Shown here piece after piece: positions 1 to 5,390 of a stretch of 5,390 nt of DNA; position 1 is the stretch's first letter; each line of letters begins with the position of its first letter. The DNA is from Candidatus Phascolarctobacterium caballi (GTDB taxonomy: Bacteria; Bacillota; Negativicutes; Acidaminococcales; Acidaminococcaceae): assembly GCA_018065225.1 (NCBI GenBank), contig JAGHTS010000236.1:1-5390 (forward strand), read 5' to 3'. Both the position numbers and the translations under genes were made by a program. The notes under the pieces are model-generated. The model was not told where the DNA came from. It did no database searches and saw only the letters and a list, made by a program, of their open reading frames with translations.

Positions 1-214
1 TAAAATAGATTATCAAGTTAAGCATTAACGCCAAAGACCCGCCCCACAAAAGGGGGGCAAGTCCCTGCCGCCAATAACTTAAAACACAGACGGGAATTGC
101 CAAACAACAGATTTGCCAATCCCAAAATTCCCCCTGCCGCCAATCTTGCCAAGCAATAATGACGACAAAAAGCAAGATTAATCCTAAAACGACTGTTTCG
201 TATTTAGGGTACAT
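1..214 (-). CDS. Partial membrane protein, probable A24-family (type IV) prepilin peptidase, N-terminal 71 residues
   Basis: An open frame begins at ATG 214-212 and stays open for 71 codons to the left edge, so the C-terminus is missing. Seen: three hydrophobic segments (about residues 7-22, 34-47 and 51-71), with a polar, Trp-rich cytoplasmic-type loop between the first two. That loop reads D24-W-R-Q-G-E-F-W-D-W. Its spacing matches the D-x-R-x-x-x-I-P-N-W pattern around the first catalytic Asp of small A24 prepilin peptidases (CpaA/TadV and GspO-like), with F-W-D in place of I-P-N. Inferred role: aspartyl protease of the inner membrane that cuts the leaders of the two pseudopilins encoded just upstream. 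The second catalytic Asp (GxGD motif) would lie outside the window, so the identity is unproven. The start lacks a clear Shine-Dalgarno sequence. It lies 18 nt after the pseudopilin stop and in the same frame, so translational coupling is likely. Another polytopic membrane protein remains possible. Confidence 0.6.
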   Translation of the reverse strand, partial: MYPKYETVVLGLILLFVVIIAWQDWRQGEFWDWQICCLAIPVCVLSYWRQGLAPLLWGGSLALMLNLIIYF

Positions 215-232
215 TGCAATAGCAAAACTAAA

Positions 233-661
233 TTAAAATCCTTTTTTATACGTATTGGACTTATCGTCTTCTGTAGTAATTTCACGATTAGTACTATCAA
301 TGCTATATGCCTTCCCCCAAGGATTTTTAGGATTACCACCATCATCAACACTACTAACTTTCAAAATATTCTTATGATCTTGGTTATCGATAGCATTTGC
401 CGCAGTCAATGTGCCTGTTAATTGTGCCATTGTGGGTGTTGTACCATCCTTATGCAATGCTTCATAAGTGGTAATTGCCATTGCGATAGCATCCAAATCT
501 TGGTTACATTGAGCAATCTTACGGGTGTTCTGAACATGGTTCAAACCGAAAAATGCCGCGGTGGACAATGCCACAATAATGGTCAAAGCAACAAGGATTT
601 CTGCCAAGCTGAAGCCCTTACGCTTATTGCCTGCCAATTTTTTCAACATCAAACTTTTCAT
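233..661 (-). CDS. Type II secretion / type IV pilin-like pseudopilin (second pseudopilin)
   Basis: A 142-residue prepilin. Residues 1-16 form a basic leader ending K-R-K-G. Cleavage is expected after G16, leaving F17 as the first mature residue and E21 as the invariant Glu at +5. A hydrophobic helix covers about residues 17-40 (FSLAEILVALTIIV onward). It is both the membrane anchor and the packing core of the pseudopilus. The mature protein has about 126 residues. The globular part contains N-P-W-G-K-A-Y (113-119), the counterpart of the D-P-W-G-x-x-Y turn of GspG-type pseudopilins. After it the protein ends in a polar tail and lacks the S-x-G-P-D ... D-D-I calcium loop seen in the neighbouring gspG product. 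It may be a minor pseudopilin or a diverged GspG paralogue; I cannot assign it to GspH, I, J or K. The first Met is preferred over Met5 because a strong AGGAGG lies 8 nt upstream of it. Confidence 0.85.
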   Translation of the reverse strand: MKSLMLKKLAGNKRKGFSLAEILVALTIIVALSTAAFFGLNHVQNTRKIAQCNQDLDAIAMAITTYEALHKDGTTPTMAQLTGTLTAANAIDNQDHKNILKVSSVDDGGNPKNPWGKAYSIDSTNREITTEDDKSNTYKKGF

Positions 662-668
662 CTTTTTT

Positions 669-675
669 TCCTCCT
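669..675 (-). promoter_or_regulatory. Strong Shine-Dalgarno for the second pseudopilin
   Basis: The minus strand reads AGGAGGA here, with AGGAGG ending 8 nt before the ATG at 661. It is the best ribosome binding site in the window. It lies in the 40-nt gap between the two pseudopilin genes and fixes the start at Met1. It suggests that this pseudopilin is translated independently and efficiently. Confidence 0.85.
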
Positions 676-701
676 AAAAGATTAGTTAAAATTTTTTATG
701 A

Positions 702-1109
702 TTAACGGGAATATACCCCGATATCATCACCGGAACATTTACTGTTTCCTAAACTGGAATTGCTGGTTTTATCAGGTCCTTTGGACCAAACCGCAAATTT
801 GCCATCAGTTTCGTTTTTACTATAAACATAATCTTGATTCCATGGGTCTTTCAATGCCTCAGCATTAAGCCAAGGCCCTTTGCTGCCGCTTTTACTAATT
901 AAAACGCTAAGGGAATCAGGATATGCTTCCATTTCTGTCATATATTGGCTGATTGCAACAGCAATGGTGGCGGCACCACTCATGGCGGCACTGTGCTTGT
1001 TCAACTTAAACAAATGGGATGTTGCCACAGTTGCCCCGCTTGCCAAAGCAATGATTACACCCAACGCCACTATAACTTCTGTTAAAGTAAAACCTTTTCT
1101 TTTCTGCAT
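702..1109 (-). CDS. gspG: GspG-type major pseudopilin of a type II secretion system
   Basis: A 135-residue prepilin with a very short leader, MQKRKG. Cleavage is expected after G6, giving F7 at +1 and E11 at +5. The hydrophobic helix runs from about residue 7 to 30 (FTLTEVIVALGVIIALASG). The globular domain has GspG hallmarks: K-D-P-W-N-Q-D-Y-V-Y (87-96) and, near the C-terminus, W-S-K-G-P-D (108-113) followed by G-D-D-I (127-130). In GspG (PulG) the equivalent loop binds calcium and stabilises the pseudopilus. The linker between the two halves of this loop is longer than usual and holds the only cysteine of the mature protein (C125). An upstream in-frame ATG at 1124 would add MCQVK and overlap gspF by 14 nt, but it has no Shine-Dalgarno. 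The ATG at 1109 has CAGG 5 nt upstream, lies 1 nt after the gspF stop and gives a classical leader, so I chose it. The product should polymerise into the pseudopilus that pushes substrates through the secretin. Confidence 0.88.
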   Translation of the reverse strand: MQKRKGFTLTEVIVALGVIIALASGATVATSHLFKLNKHSAAMSGAATIAVAISQYMTEMEAYPDSLSVLISKSGSKGPWLNAEALKDPWNQDYVYSKNETDGKFAVWSKGPDKTSNSSLGNSKCSGDDIGVYSR

Positions 1110-1110
1110 T

Positions 1111-2184
1111 TTAACCTGACACATTATTCATATAACTTAACATGGGTATCATAGTGAAAGCATAAATTGCCACTATCATCAACCCCATAGGTACCATTAC
1201 CACAAAGGTAATCTTGGTGGACAAGGGTTCCACCACACTTGCCAAGATACGCTCGTAATAATCTTTGGCATTGTCCAACGCCTCACGCATACGGTTGGTT
1301 TTCTCGCCGCTGTCCAACACCAACAACAATACGGAATCAAACACTTTATCTTTGTTATTCCGCTTTAATGCCAAGGACAGGGCATTACCTTTTAAGATAT
1401 CCGCCCGCACATTCACCAAGGCACTGCTCATCAGGGAATTGTCCACAACTTTGGTTGCCTGCACCAAAGAATCGGGCATATTCAGCCCGCTTGCCATCAT
1501 CAGTCCCAAAGTGGAAACCAACTGATGCTGCAAAAAAGTGAAATGCAACTGCTTATAAATTGGTGTATGCAATTTGATACGGTCAAAAAAGTGTTTGTGA
1601 GAATTATAAAATTTTTTAAATCCCTGCCATAAAAAGTATAGCACAACTGCGGTAACATACCAATAATCAACTACAAGATTGACGGAACCGCTGACACTTT
1701 CTATAATACCGGGGATTTCCATACCGTTTTCCTTATACATTTTGATGTATTCGGGAATGGCAAACTTGACATAACCCACCACAATGATAACCATCAGCAC
1801 ACCGCCAAGTTTTGGTACAAACAGGGCATTGGCGACTTTGGAATAAAGGTTGTGCTGCAACCACATCAATTCACCCAAACGGAAAAAGGATGCACTTAAC
1901 TGACCTGCCTTGTCCCCTGCCTCCACTGTGGGGGCAACCACCTGCGGGAAAATTTTTTCCGCATTGATGGCTACTGCGGCATTCATACCGCTTTGCAGTT
2001 TACGCACAATATTGTTTAAAGCAAGTTTTAACGGTTCATTTTCTATAACCCCGGCAATACTTGCCATGGCATCCTGCAAGGGTCTGCCGGAATTCAACAA
2101 CAAATACATTTGAGTAAACAGAAAATAGAAATCTGCCAGTTTGGGGCGATGCCACCACAAATCAAAACGTTTAAACCAATTCAT
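1111..2184 (-). CDS. gspF: Type II secretion inner-membrane platform protein GspF (PilC-like), short form
   Basis: A 357-residue polytopic protein with the two repeated cytoplasmic T2SSF domains, about residues 16-140 and 215-340. Repeat one shows L-L-N-S-G-R-P-L-Q-D-A-M (29-40) and V-E-A-G-D-K-A-G-Q-L (87-96). Repeat two shows M-M-A-S-G-L-N-M-P-D-S-L (229-240) and L-D-S-G-E-K-T-N-R-M-R-E-A-L (290-303). These match the LLxSGxxLxxAL and aGExsGxL motifs of the family. Three membrane segments are apparent: about 126-147, 168-188 and 326-349. GspF couples the ATPase to pseudopilin extraction and polymerisation. The protein is shorter than typical GspF/PilC (about 400 residues): the usual N-terminal cytoplasmic segment before the first repeat is missing, and the frame has no room for it because the ATG overlaps the gspE stop (TAATG). 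A GAGGGA lies 8 nt upstream of the ATG, inside gspE. The overlap implies coupled translation with the ATPase. Confidence 0.95.
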   Translation of the reverse strand: MNWFKRFDLWWHRPKLADFYFLFTQMYLLLNSGRPLQDAMASIAGVIENEPLKLALNNIVRKLQSGMNAAVAINAEKIFPQVVAPTVEAGDKAGQLSASFFRLGELMWLQHNLYSKVANALFVPKLGGVLMVIIVVGYVKFAIPEYIKMYKENGMEIPGIIESVSGSVNLVVDYWYVTAVVLYFLWQGFKKFYNSHKHFFDRIKLHTPIYKQLHFTFLQHQLVSTLGLMMASGLNMPDSLVQATKVVDNSLMSSALVNVRADILKGNALSLALKRNNKDKVFDSVLLLVLDSGEKTNRMREALDNAKDYYERILASVVEPLSTKITFVVMVPMGLMIVAIYAFTMIPMLSYMNNVSG

Positions 2185-3722
2185 TACTGTTGTCCCTCAA
2201 TATCTTCATCCGGCTCGGTGACGCTTAACAATTCTTTTAAGGACACATCACCTTTCTGCACCAATTTCAAACCTTTGTCATACAAAGATTTGAAGTTGAC
2301 GGTTTTCCTTAAAAATGCTTCTATTTCTACCAAGCCATGTTGCTCGCAGAAAAAGTCACGCAAAGTATTATTAAATTCTATAATTTCTATAACAGGCCGT
2401 CTTCCTATTATACCAGTGTTATGGCATTGTGTACAACCTTTGGACTGGTACGAATATTTGCCGTCTTCCAAAAATTCCAAATCTTGGGGACGCAAACGCT
2501 TGTTCAACGGGGAAATAACCCTCTCTTTGCAATGGGGGCAGTTCAACCCCAACAGACGCTGGGAGCATACGCCGACAATCTGCTCCGAAAAGGAATTGAC
2601 GGAGGCCCCCATATCTTTGAGCCGGCGGAACACGGAAATACTGTTACGCACGTGCAGTGTGGACAGGATAAGGTGTCCTGTTTGGGATGCCTGCACACTG
2701 GTAATGGCGGTTTCACCGTCACGGATTTCGCCCACCTGAATAACATCAGGGTCTTGACGCAAAGCACTTTTCAAACCTTTTTCAAAGGTCAGACGGGTTG
2801 CCTCGTTTTCCGCATAACGGACTTGGCATTGGGCAATGCCGTCAATGTATTTTTCAATGGGGTCTTCCAAAGTGAAAATAATGTTTTCCCCGCTTTTATT
2901 CAATTCATTTAACATGGAATAAAGGGTGGTAGATTTGCCTTCACCCGTAGGCCCACAAACCAAAATAATACCGTTGGGTTTGGAAATCAGCCGCCGCAAC
3001 TGTTCGGTTTCTTCCTCACCAAAACCCAGTTTGTCAATAGTGGGTATCTTTTCGGCACCGCCGATAATACGCATAACCACTTTGTTACGCATACCGCTGC
3101 TGCCATAGGGTGAGGATGAAAAACGGATATCTTTGCCACGATAAGAAAAACGTCCGTCCTGCGGTACAAGGTTGACCGGCTCCAGTTGGGCAGTACGCTT
3201 ATATATGTTACAAATCATTATTTCGTCTTCAATGGTCAGATTAATATCCGCTTCCACCAATTTGCCGTCCACACGGTATTCAATGGATGTACCGTTGGGC
3301 ATTGGTGTAATGTGAATATCGCTCGCGTGCAGTTCTATTGCCTGATCAAGGATTTCATCCGCCTTACGGGTTTGTTCGTTAATTAGCTTTTCCCGCTCGT
3401 TTTCGTCCAACTGCAAATCATTCATATTGCCCGAGATATGCTCGTTAAAATGCTCACCATAGCCGTCCTGAAAATTTTTGAAATCAACCTGATAAATCTG
3501 CAAACTTTGAATTTCAGGATGCTTCATTTTCAAACGGCGTTGCAACAAACTGAAATCTTTGACAACATCTTTGACACGGCAAGTCGCCAAAGACAACACA
3601 CCCGTTTGGGTATTGAAGTCCATAGGTAATACATATTTACTTCTGACAATCTCAATGGGTACCATTGCCAAAACTTCGGGGGCAATGGGCATCCTGTTAA
3701 GATTTTTGTCTAAAACTTCCAT
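2184..3722 (-). CDS. gspE: Type II secretion assembly ATPase GspE (PilB-like)
   Basis: A 512-residue cytoplasmic hexameric-type ATPase that powers pseudopilus assembly. Residues about 1-80 form a GspE/MshE N-terminal domain (PIAPEVLAMVPIEIVRSKYVLP, 12-33). A charged linker follows, then the N2 domain starting near L-H-A-S-D-I-H (131-137) with the R-V-D-G-K (150-154) motif. The RecA-like core has all family motifs: Walker A G-P-T-G-E-G-K-S-T-T (257-266, with Glu where Ser is common), Asp box T-L-E-D-P-I-E (284-290), Walker B region L-R-Q-D-P-D-V-I-Q-V-G-E-I-R-D (321-335; catalytic E332), and His box T-G-H-L-I-L-S-T-L-H (348-357). The four-cysteine zinc site typical of GspE/PilB is intact: C395-P-H-C398 and C430-T-Q-C433. 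These motifs exclude the PilT retraction subfamily, which lacks the zinc site. The gene starts 12 nt after the secretin stop, with CAGGAAG close upstream, and its TAA overlaps the gspF ATG. It should be active. Confidence 0.97.
   Translation of the reverse strand: MEVLDKNLNRMPIAPEVLAMVPIEIVRSKYVLPMDFNTQTGVLSLATCRVKDVVKDFSLLQRRLKMKHPEIQSLQIYQVDFKNFQDGYGEHFNEHISGNMNDLQLDENEREKLINEQTRKADEILDQAIELHASDIHITPMPNGTSIEYRVDGKLVEADINLTIEDEIMICNIYKRTAQLEPVNLVPQDGRFSYRGKDIRFSSSPYGSSGMRNKVVMRIIGGAEKIPTIDKLGFGEEETEQLRRLISKPNGIILVCGPTGEGKSTTLYSMLNELNKSGENIIFTLEDPIEKYIDGIAQCQVRYAENEATRLTFEKGLKSALRQDPDVIQVGEIRDGETAITSVQASQTGHLILSTLHVRNSISVFRRLKDMGASVNSFSEQIVGVCSQRLLGLNCPHCKERVISPLNKRLRPQDLEFLEDGKYSYQSKGCTQCHNTGIIGRRPVIEIIEFNNTLRDFFCEQHGLVEIEAFLRKTVNFKSLYDKGLKLVQKGDVSLKELLSVTEPDEDIEGQQ
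2193..2198 (-). promoter_or_regulatory. Shine-Dalgarno for gspF inside the end of gspE
   Basis: The minus strand reads GAGGGA, ending 8 nt before the gspF ATG, which itself overlaps the gspE stop as TAATG. The site supports the short GspF start and indicates translation coupled or re-initiated from gspE. Confidence 0.7.
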
Positions 3723-3725
3723 CTG

Positions 3726-3732
3726 CTTCCTG
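3726..3732 (-). promoter_or_regulatory. Shine-Dalgarno for gspE
   Basis: The minus strand reads CAGGAAG in the 12-nt gap between the secretin stop and the gspE ATG. AGGA ends 5 nt before the start codon. It is moderate in strength and supports the chosen gspE start. Confidence 0.6.
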
Positions 3733-3734
3733 CC

Positions 3735-5390
3735 TTACCAACGTCTGCCCCTATTGGTATTTACTCTTACTTCTACTGCATCGTTAAGTATTTTACCGCT
3801 TTTGCCTGATACTTTGCGGTTATTTTGCTCTTTTTCATATTCTTTGGCGGCTTCTTTTTCCGCTTTCTGTCTGGCTTTTTCTGCCTTTTCCCGTGCTTTT
3901 GCCGCTTTCTTTGCCGCCTGTTTGTTTTCACCTACAGCCCCGCCAATAAAGGTTATCCTGCCATCAGGCACTTCATCACGCGGTACTGGTTGTTTCTCTT
4001 CTTTTTGGGGAACAGATTCCTGTTGTTCCTGTACCGGCTGTTCTGTCTGTTGTTCTGCAACAGGTTCTGCCTGTTCGTTTATATTTTCCTGTGGAGGTTC
4101 CTGCATTTGTTCAACAGGGGCAGGCAATTCCTGCACCGGTTCTGATTGTTGCACATCTTCATTTTCCTGCTGTTGCGTAGTTTTGGCTAACTCTTTTTGT
4201 CTTTCTTTTTCTGCCTTTTCGTCCTCTTTCAGCCACTCGTCATAAACTTTTTGACGGTCTATTTCGGCTTTTCTTTCGTCCTTAGCCCATTCTTCCGTAA
4301 CTTTGCGGTTGGTTATTTTACCCATTTTTTCGGGTGTAAAGGGTTTGGTATGATAATCAGTACGGTTGACCTTATCACGTTTTACAGCCGCCCTATCTAT
4401 ACCTTTAACTTTATTGCCGTCATTTAACTCGTTTTCTTCAACATTAAATACTTGCACTTCTTTTTTCAGTGGTGCGGTAATATGCTGTTCTTCCACCACC
4501 GGTCTGCCATTTTCGTCACGAATAATCATGGGGGTAATGGCAATCACAATTTCTGTATTAACATTCTTTTTCTCACGGTTGCGGAACAATGCACCCAAAA
4601 TAGGAATCTTGCTTAACAAAGGAATACGCTTTAAGGTACGCACTTCCTCATCCCTTAACAAACCACCAATCAAAATGGTTTCCCCGCTTTTTACTCTGAC
4701 CATTGTTTGGGCGCTACGCTCGGAAATCTGCGGTGCCTTATTGTTCCCGCTTTCCACCCACGCAGTAATAACTGACACACTGGGTTTGACCGACATTGTC
4801 ACCAAGCCGTTTTCCACATCATTGATACGGGGGGTGACTTCCAAAGAAACACCTACATCCTTATATTCAACACTTACAGTAGCATCTGCATTTTCACTGG
4901 TGCTGGTGGATGTAAAGACAGGTACTTTGTCACCCATCAAAATAGATGCTGTATTGCCGTCCGCAGTAGCGATGGACGGGCGTGCCAATATTCTGCCACG
5001 GCTGATGGTGTCTTCAAGAGTGGCGCTGATTTGGAACTTAAAACTGTTCCGTTCAAAGAAACCAACTCCATCAGTCCAGTTGCCATTGGCATGCATCCCG
5101 CTGTAATCTGAATTATTTTTGCGTGACCAGTTCACACCTGTATTTTTACTTTTGGTATTGTTCAATTCAATAATGGCTGCCCTAATCATTACCTGATTAA
5201 CGGGTTTGTCCAACCGCTCTATTTCCTGCTCAATACGGTTCAAGACACCGTTGGAACCAAGTACGGCGACTGTATGCAATTCTTTGTTGACTACCACATC
5301 TTCTTCGTCTTCCACAAACACTTTTAACTGCTTGGCAATGGCTTCTTCATCCACATTATGAATGGTATAGGTACGCATCTGTTTGACTGT
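3735..5390 (-). CDS. gspD: Outer-membrane secretin, GspD-type, 5'-truncated by the window, with a long charged C-terminal extension
   Basis: The frame is open through the right edge (four codons precede the first visible ATG at 5378), and that ATG has no Shine-Dalgarno. The true start, signal peptide and earlier N-domains must lie outside. Residues are numbered from the Met at 5378. Residues 1-60 are a secretin N-domain (T-Y-T-I-H-N-V ... R-L-D-K-P-V). The secretin core spans about 62-287. It shows the family blocks G-R-I-L-A-R-P-S (128-135), M-G-D-K-V-P-V-F (148-155), V-G-V-S-L-E-V-T-P-R (175-184), S-G-E-T-I-L-I-G-G-L (231-240), R-I-P-L-L-S-K-I-P-I-L-G-A-L-F (251-265) and V-I-A-I-T-P-M-I-I (278-286). 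This core forms the multimeric beta-barrel gate through which substrates or the pseudopilus pass. About 260 further residues follow, far more than the roughly 60-residue S-domain of classical GspD: a Lys/Glu-rich part with an internal repeat, a Gln/Glu/Pro-rich part, and a Lys/Ala/Glu helix. PilQ is an alternative name, but the GspE, GspF and GspG neighbours favour GspD. Confidence 0.93.
   Translation of the reverse strand, partial: TVKQMRTYTIHNVDEEAIAKQLKVFVEDEEDVVVNKELHTVAVLGSNGVLNRIEQEIERLDKPVNQVMIRAAIIELNNTKSKNTGVNWSRKNNSDYSGMHANGNWTDGVGFFERNSFKFQISATLEDTISRGRILARPSIATADGNTASILMGDKVPVFTSTSTSENADATVSVEYKDVGVSLEVTPRINDVENGLVTMSVKPSVSVITAWVESGNNKAPQISERSAQTMVRVKSGETILIGGLLRDEEVRTLKRIPLLSKIPILGALFRNREKKNVNTEIVIAITPMIIRDENGRPVVEEQHITAPLKKEVQVFNVEENELNDGNKVKGIDRAAVKRDKVNRTDYHTKPFTPEKMGKITNRKVTEEWAKDERKAEIDRQKVYDEWLKEDEKAEKERQKELAKTTQQQENEDVQQSEPVQELPAPVEQMQEPPQENINEQAEPVAEQQTEQPVQEQQESVPQKEEKQPVPRDEVPDGRITFIGGAVGENKQAAKKAAKAREKAEKARQKAEKEAAKEYEKEQNNRKVSGKSGKILNDAVEVRVNTNRGRRW
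3978..4178 (-). repeat. Gln/Glu/Pro-rich low-complexity segment of the secretin tail
   Basis: Secretin residues about 401-467 consist almost wholly of Gln, Glu, Pro and Val, with recurring units such as QSEPVQELP, EQMQEPPQ, EQAEPV, EQPVQEQQ and EKQPVPRDE. No ordered fold is expected. It looks like a flexible spacer between the charged helical part and the Lys/Ala/Glu helix that follows. Confidence 0.75.
4194..4301 (-). repeat. Tandem 18-residue coding repeat in the secretin C-terminal extension
   Basis: Two directly adjacent 54-nt units encode VTEEWAKDERKAEIDRQK (residues 360-377) and VYDEWLKEDEKAEKERQK (378-395). They are identical at 10 of 18 positions, and most other differences are Glu/Asp or similar exchanges. 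A Trp sits at the same place in each. The pattern suggests an old internal duplication that makes a charged, probably helical or coiled-coil element. Confidence 0.8.

Noticed and set aside
41..58. GCCCC / GGGGC hairpin as an operon terminator
   Set aside because: Only five base pairs, no T-run on the minus strand, and the frame through it is open to the edge.
92..123. Imperfect hairpin (GGGA-TTG-CAAA paired with TTTG-CAA-TCCC, loop of 7) as a possible terminator
   Set aside because: It has a bulge and a mismatch, no T-run follows on either strand, and it lies inside the putative peptidase reading frame.
142..179. 8-base perfect inverted repeat AATCTTGC / GCAAGATT with a 22-nt loop
   Set aside because: Long loop, no T-run, and located inside the putative peptidase coding sequence; probably chance.
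1110..1124. Upstream ATG at 1124 as the gspG start
   Set aside because: No Shine-Dalgarno, overlaps gspF by 14 nt, and adds an atypical MCQVK to an otherwise standard short prepilin leader.
2110..2912. Overlapping plus-strand open frames of 209 and 191 codons
   Set aside because: Antisense to the GspE ATPase core with its intact Walker and His boxes; no domain-like features in the plus-strand products.
3559..4245. Plus-strand open frame of 228 codons, rich in Ser, Cys and Phe
   Set aside because: It lies antisense to the secretin tail and the start of gspE. Its odd composition is the complement of Glu, Lys and Gln codons, and it matches no family I know.
4366..5106. Plus-strand open frame of 246 codons
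   Set aside because: Antisense shadow of the secretin core, whose conserved motifs on the minus strand are unmistakable.
5376..5378. ATG at 5378 as the true secretin start
   Set aside because: The frame is open upstream to the edge, there is no ribosome site, and a secretin needs a signal peptide and further N-domains before this point.

Overview
All genes in this window lie on the minus strand, so the operon reads from right to left. It is a type II secretion (T2SS) / type IV pilus-like cluster. In order of transcription it holds: a secretin of GspD type whose N-terminus lies beyond the right edge (about 5390-3735); the assembly ATPase GspE (3722-2184); the inner-membrane platform protein GspF (2184-1111); a GspG-type major pseudopilin (1109-702); a second pseudopilin (661-233); and the first 71 codons of a small membrane protein (214-1) that runs off the left edge. 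I read the last as the start of an A24-family prepilin peptidase. Its position is easily mistaken for an empty intergenic stretch, because no stop codon falls inside the window.

The spacing is that of one transcription unit: 12 nt between gspD and gspE, a TAATG overlap of one base between gspE and gspF, 1 nt between gspF and gspG, 40 nt before the second pseudopilin, and 18 nt before the putative peptidase. I see no promoter and no convincing rho-independent terminator, so both ends of the operon lie outside the window.

The proteins form a coherent machine. The ATPase acts from the cytoplasm on the GspF platform, which extracts pseudopilins from the inner membrane into a short pseudopilus beneath the secretin channel in the outer membrane. 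The prepilin peptidase would cut the pseudopilin leaders after the Gly of the KRKG|F site. GspC, GspH-K, GspL and GspM homologues are not in view.

A secretin implies a diderm (Gram-negative-type) bacterium. Base composition is moderately AT-leaning, and the starts whose leader can be seen carry Shine-Dalgarno-like sequences of varying strength, apart from the putative peptidase. Minimal D-E-F-G clusters of this kind with a short GspF occur outside the Proteobacteria, but I cannot name a phylum from this sequence. The unusual parts are a roughly 260-residue charged and Gln-rich C-terminal extension on the secretin with a tandem 18-residue repeat, the short GspF, the two divergent pseudopilins, and the edge-truncated peptidase candidate.
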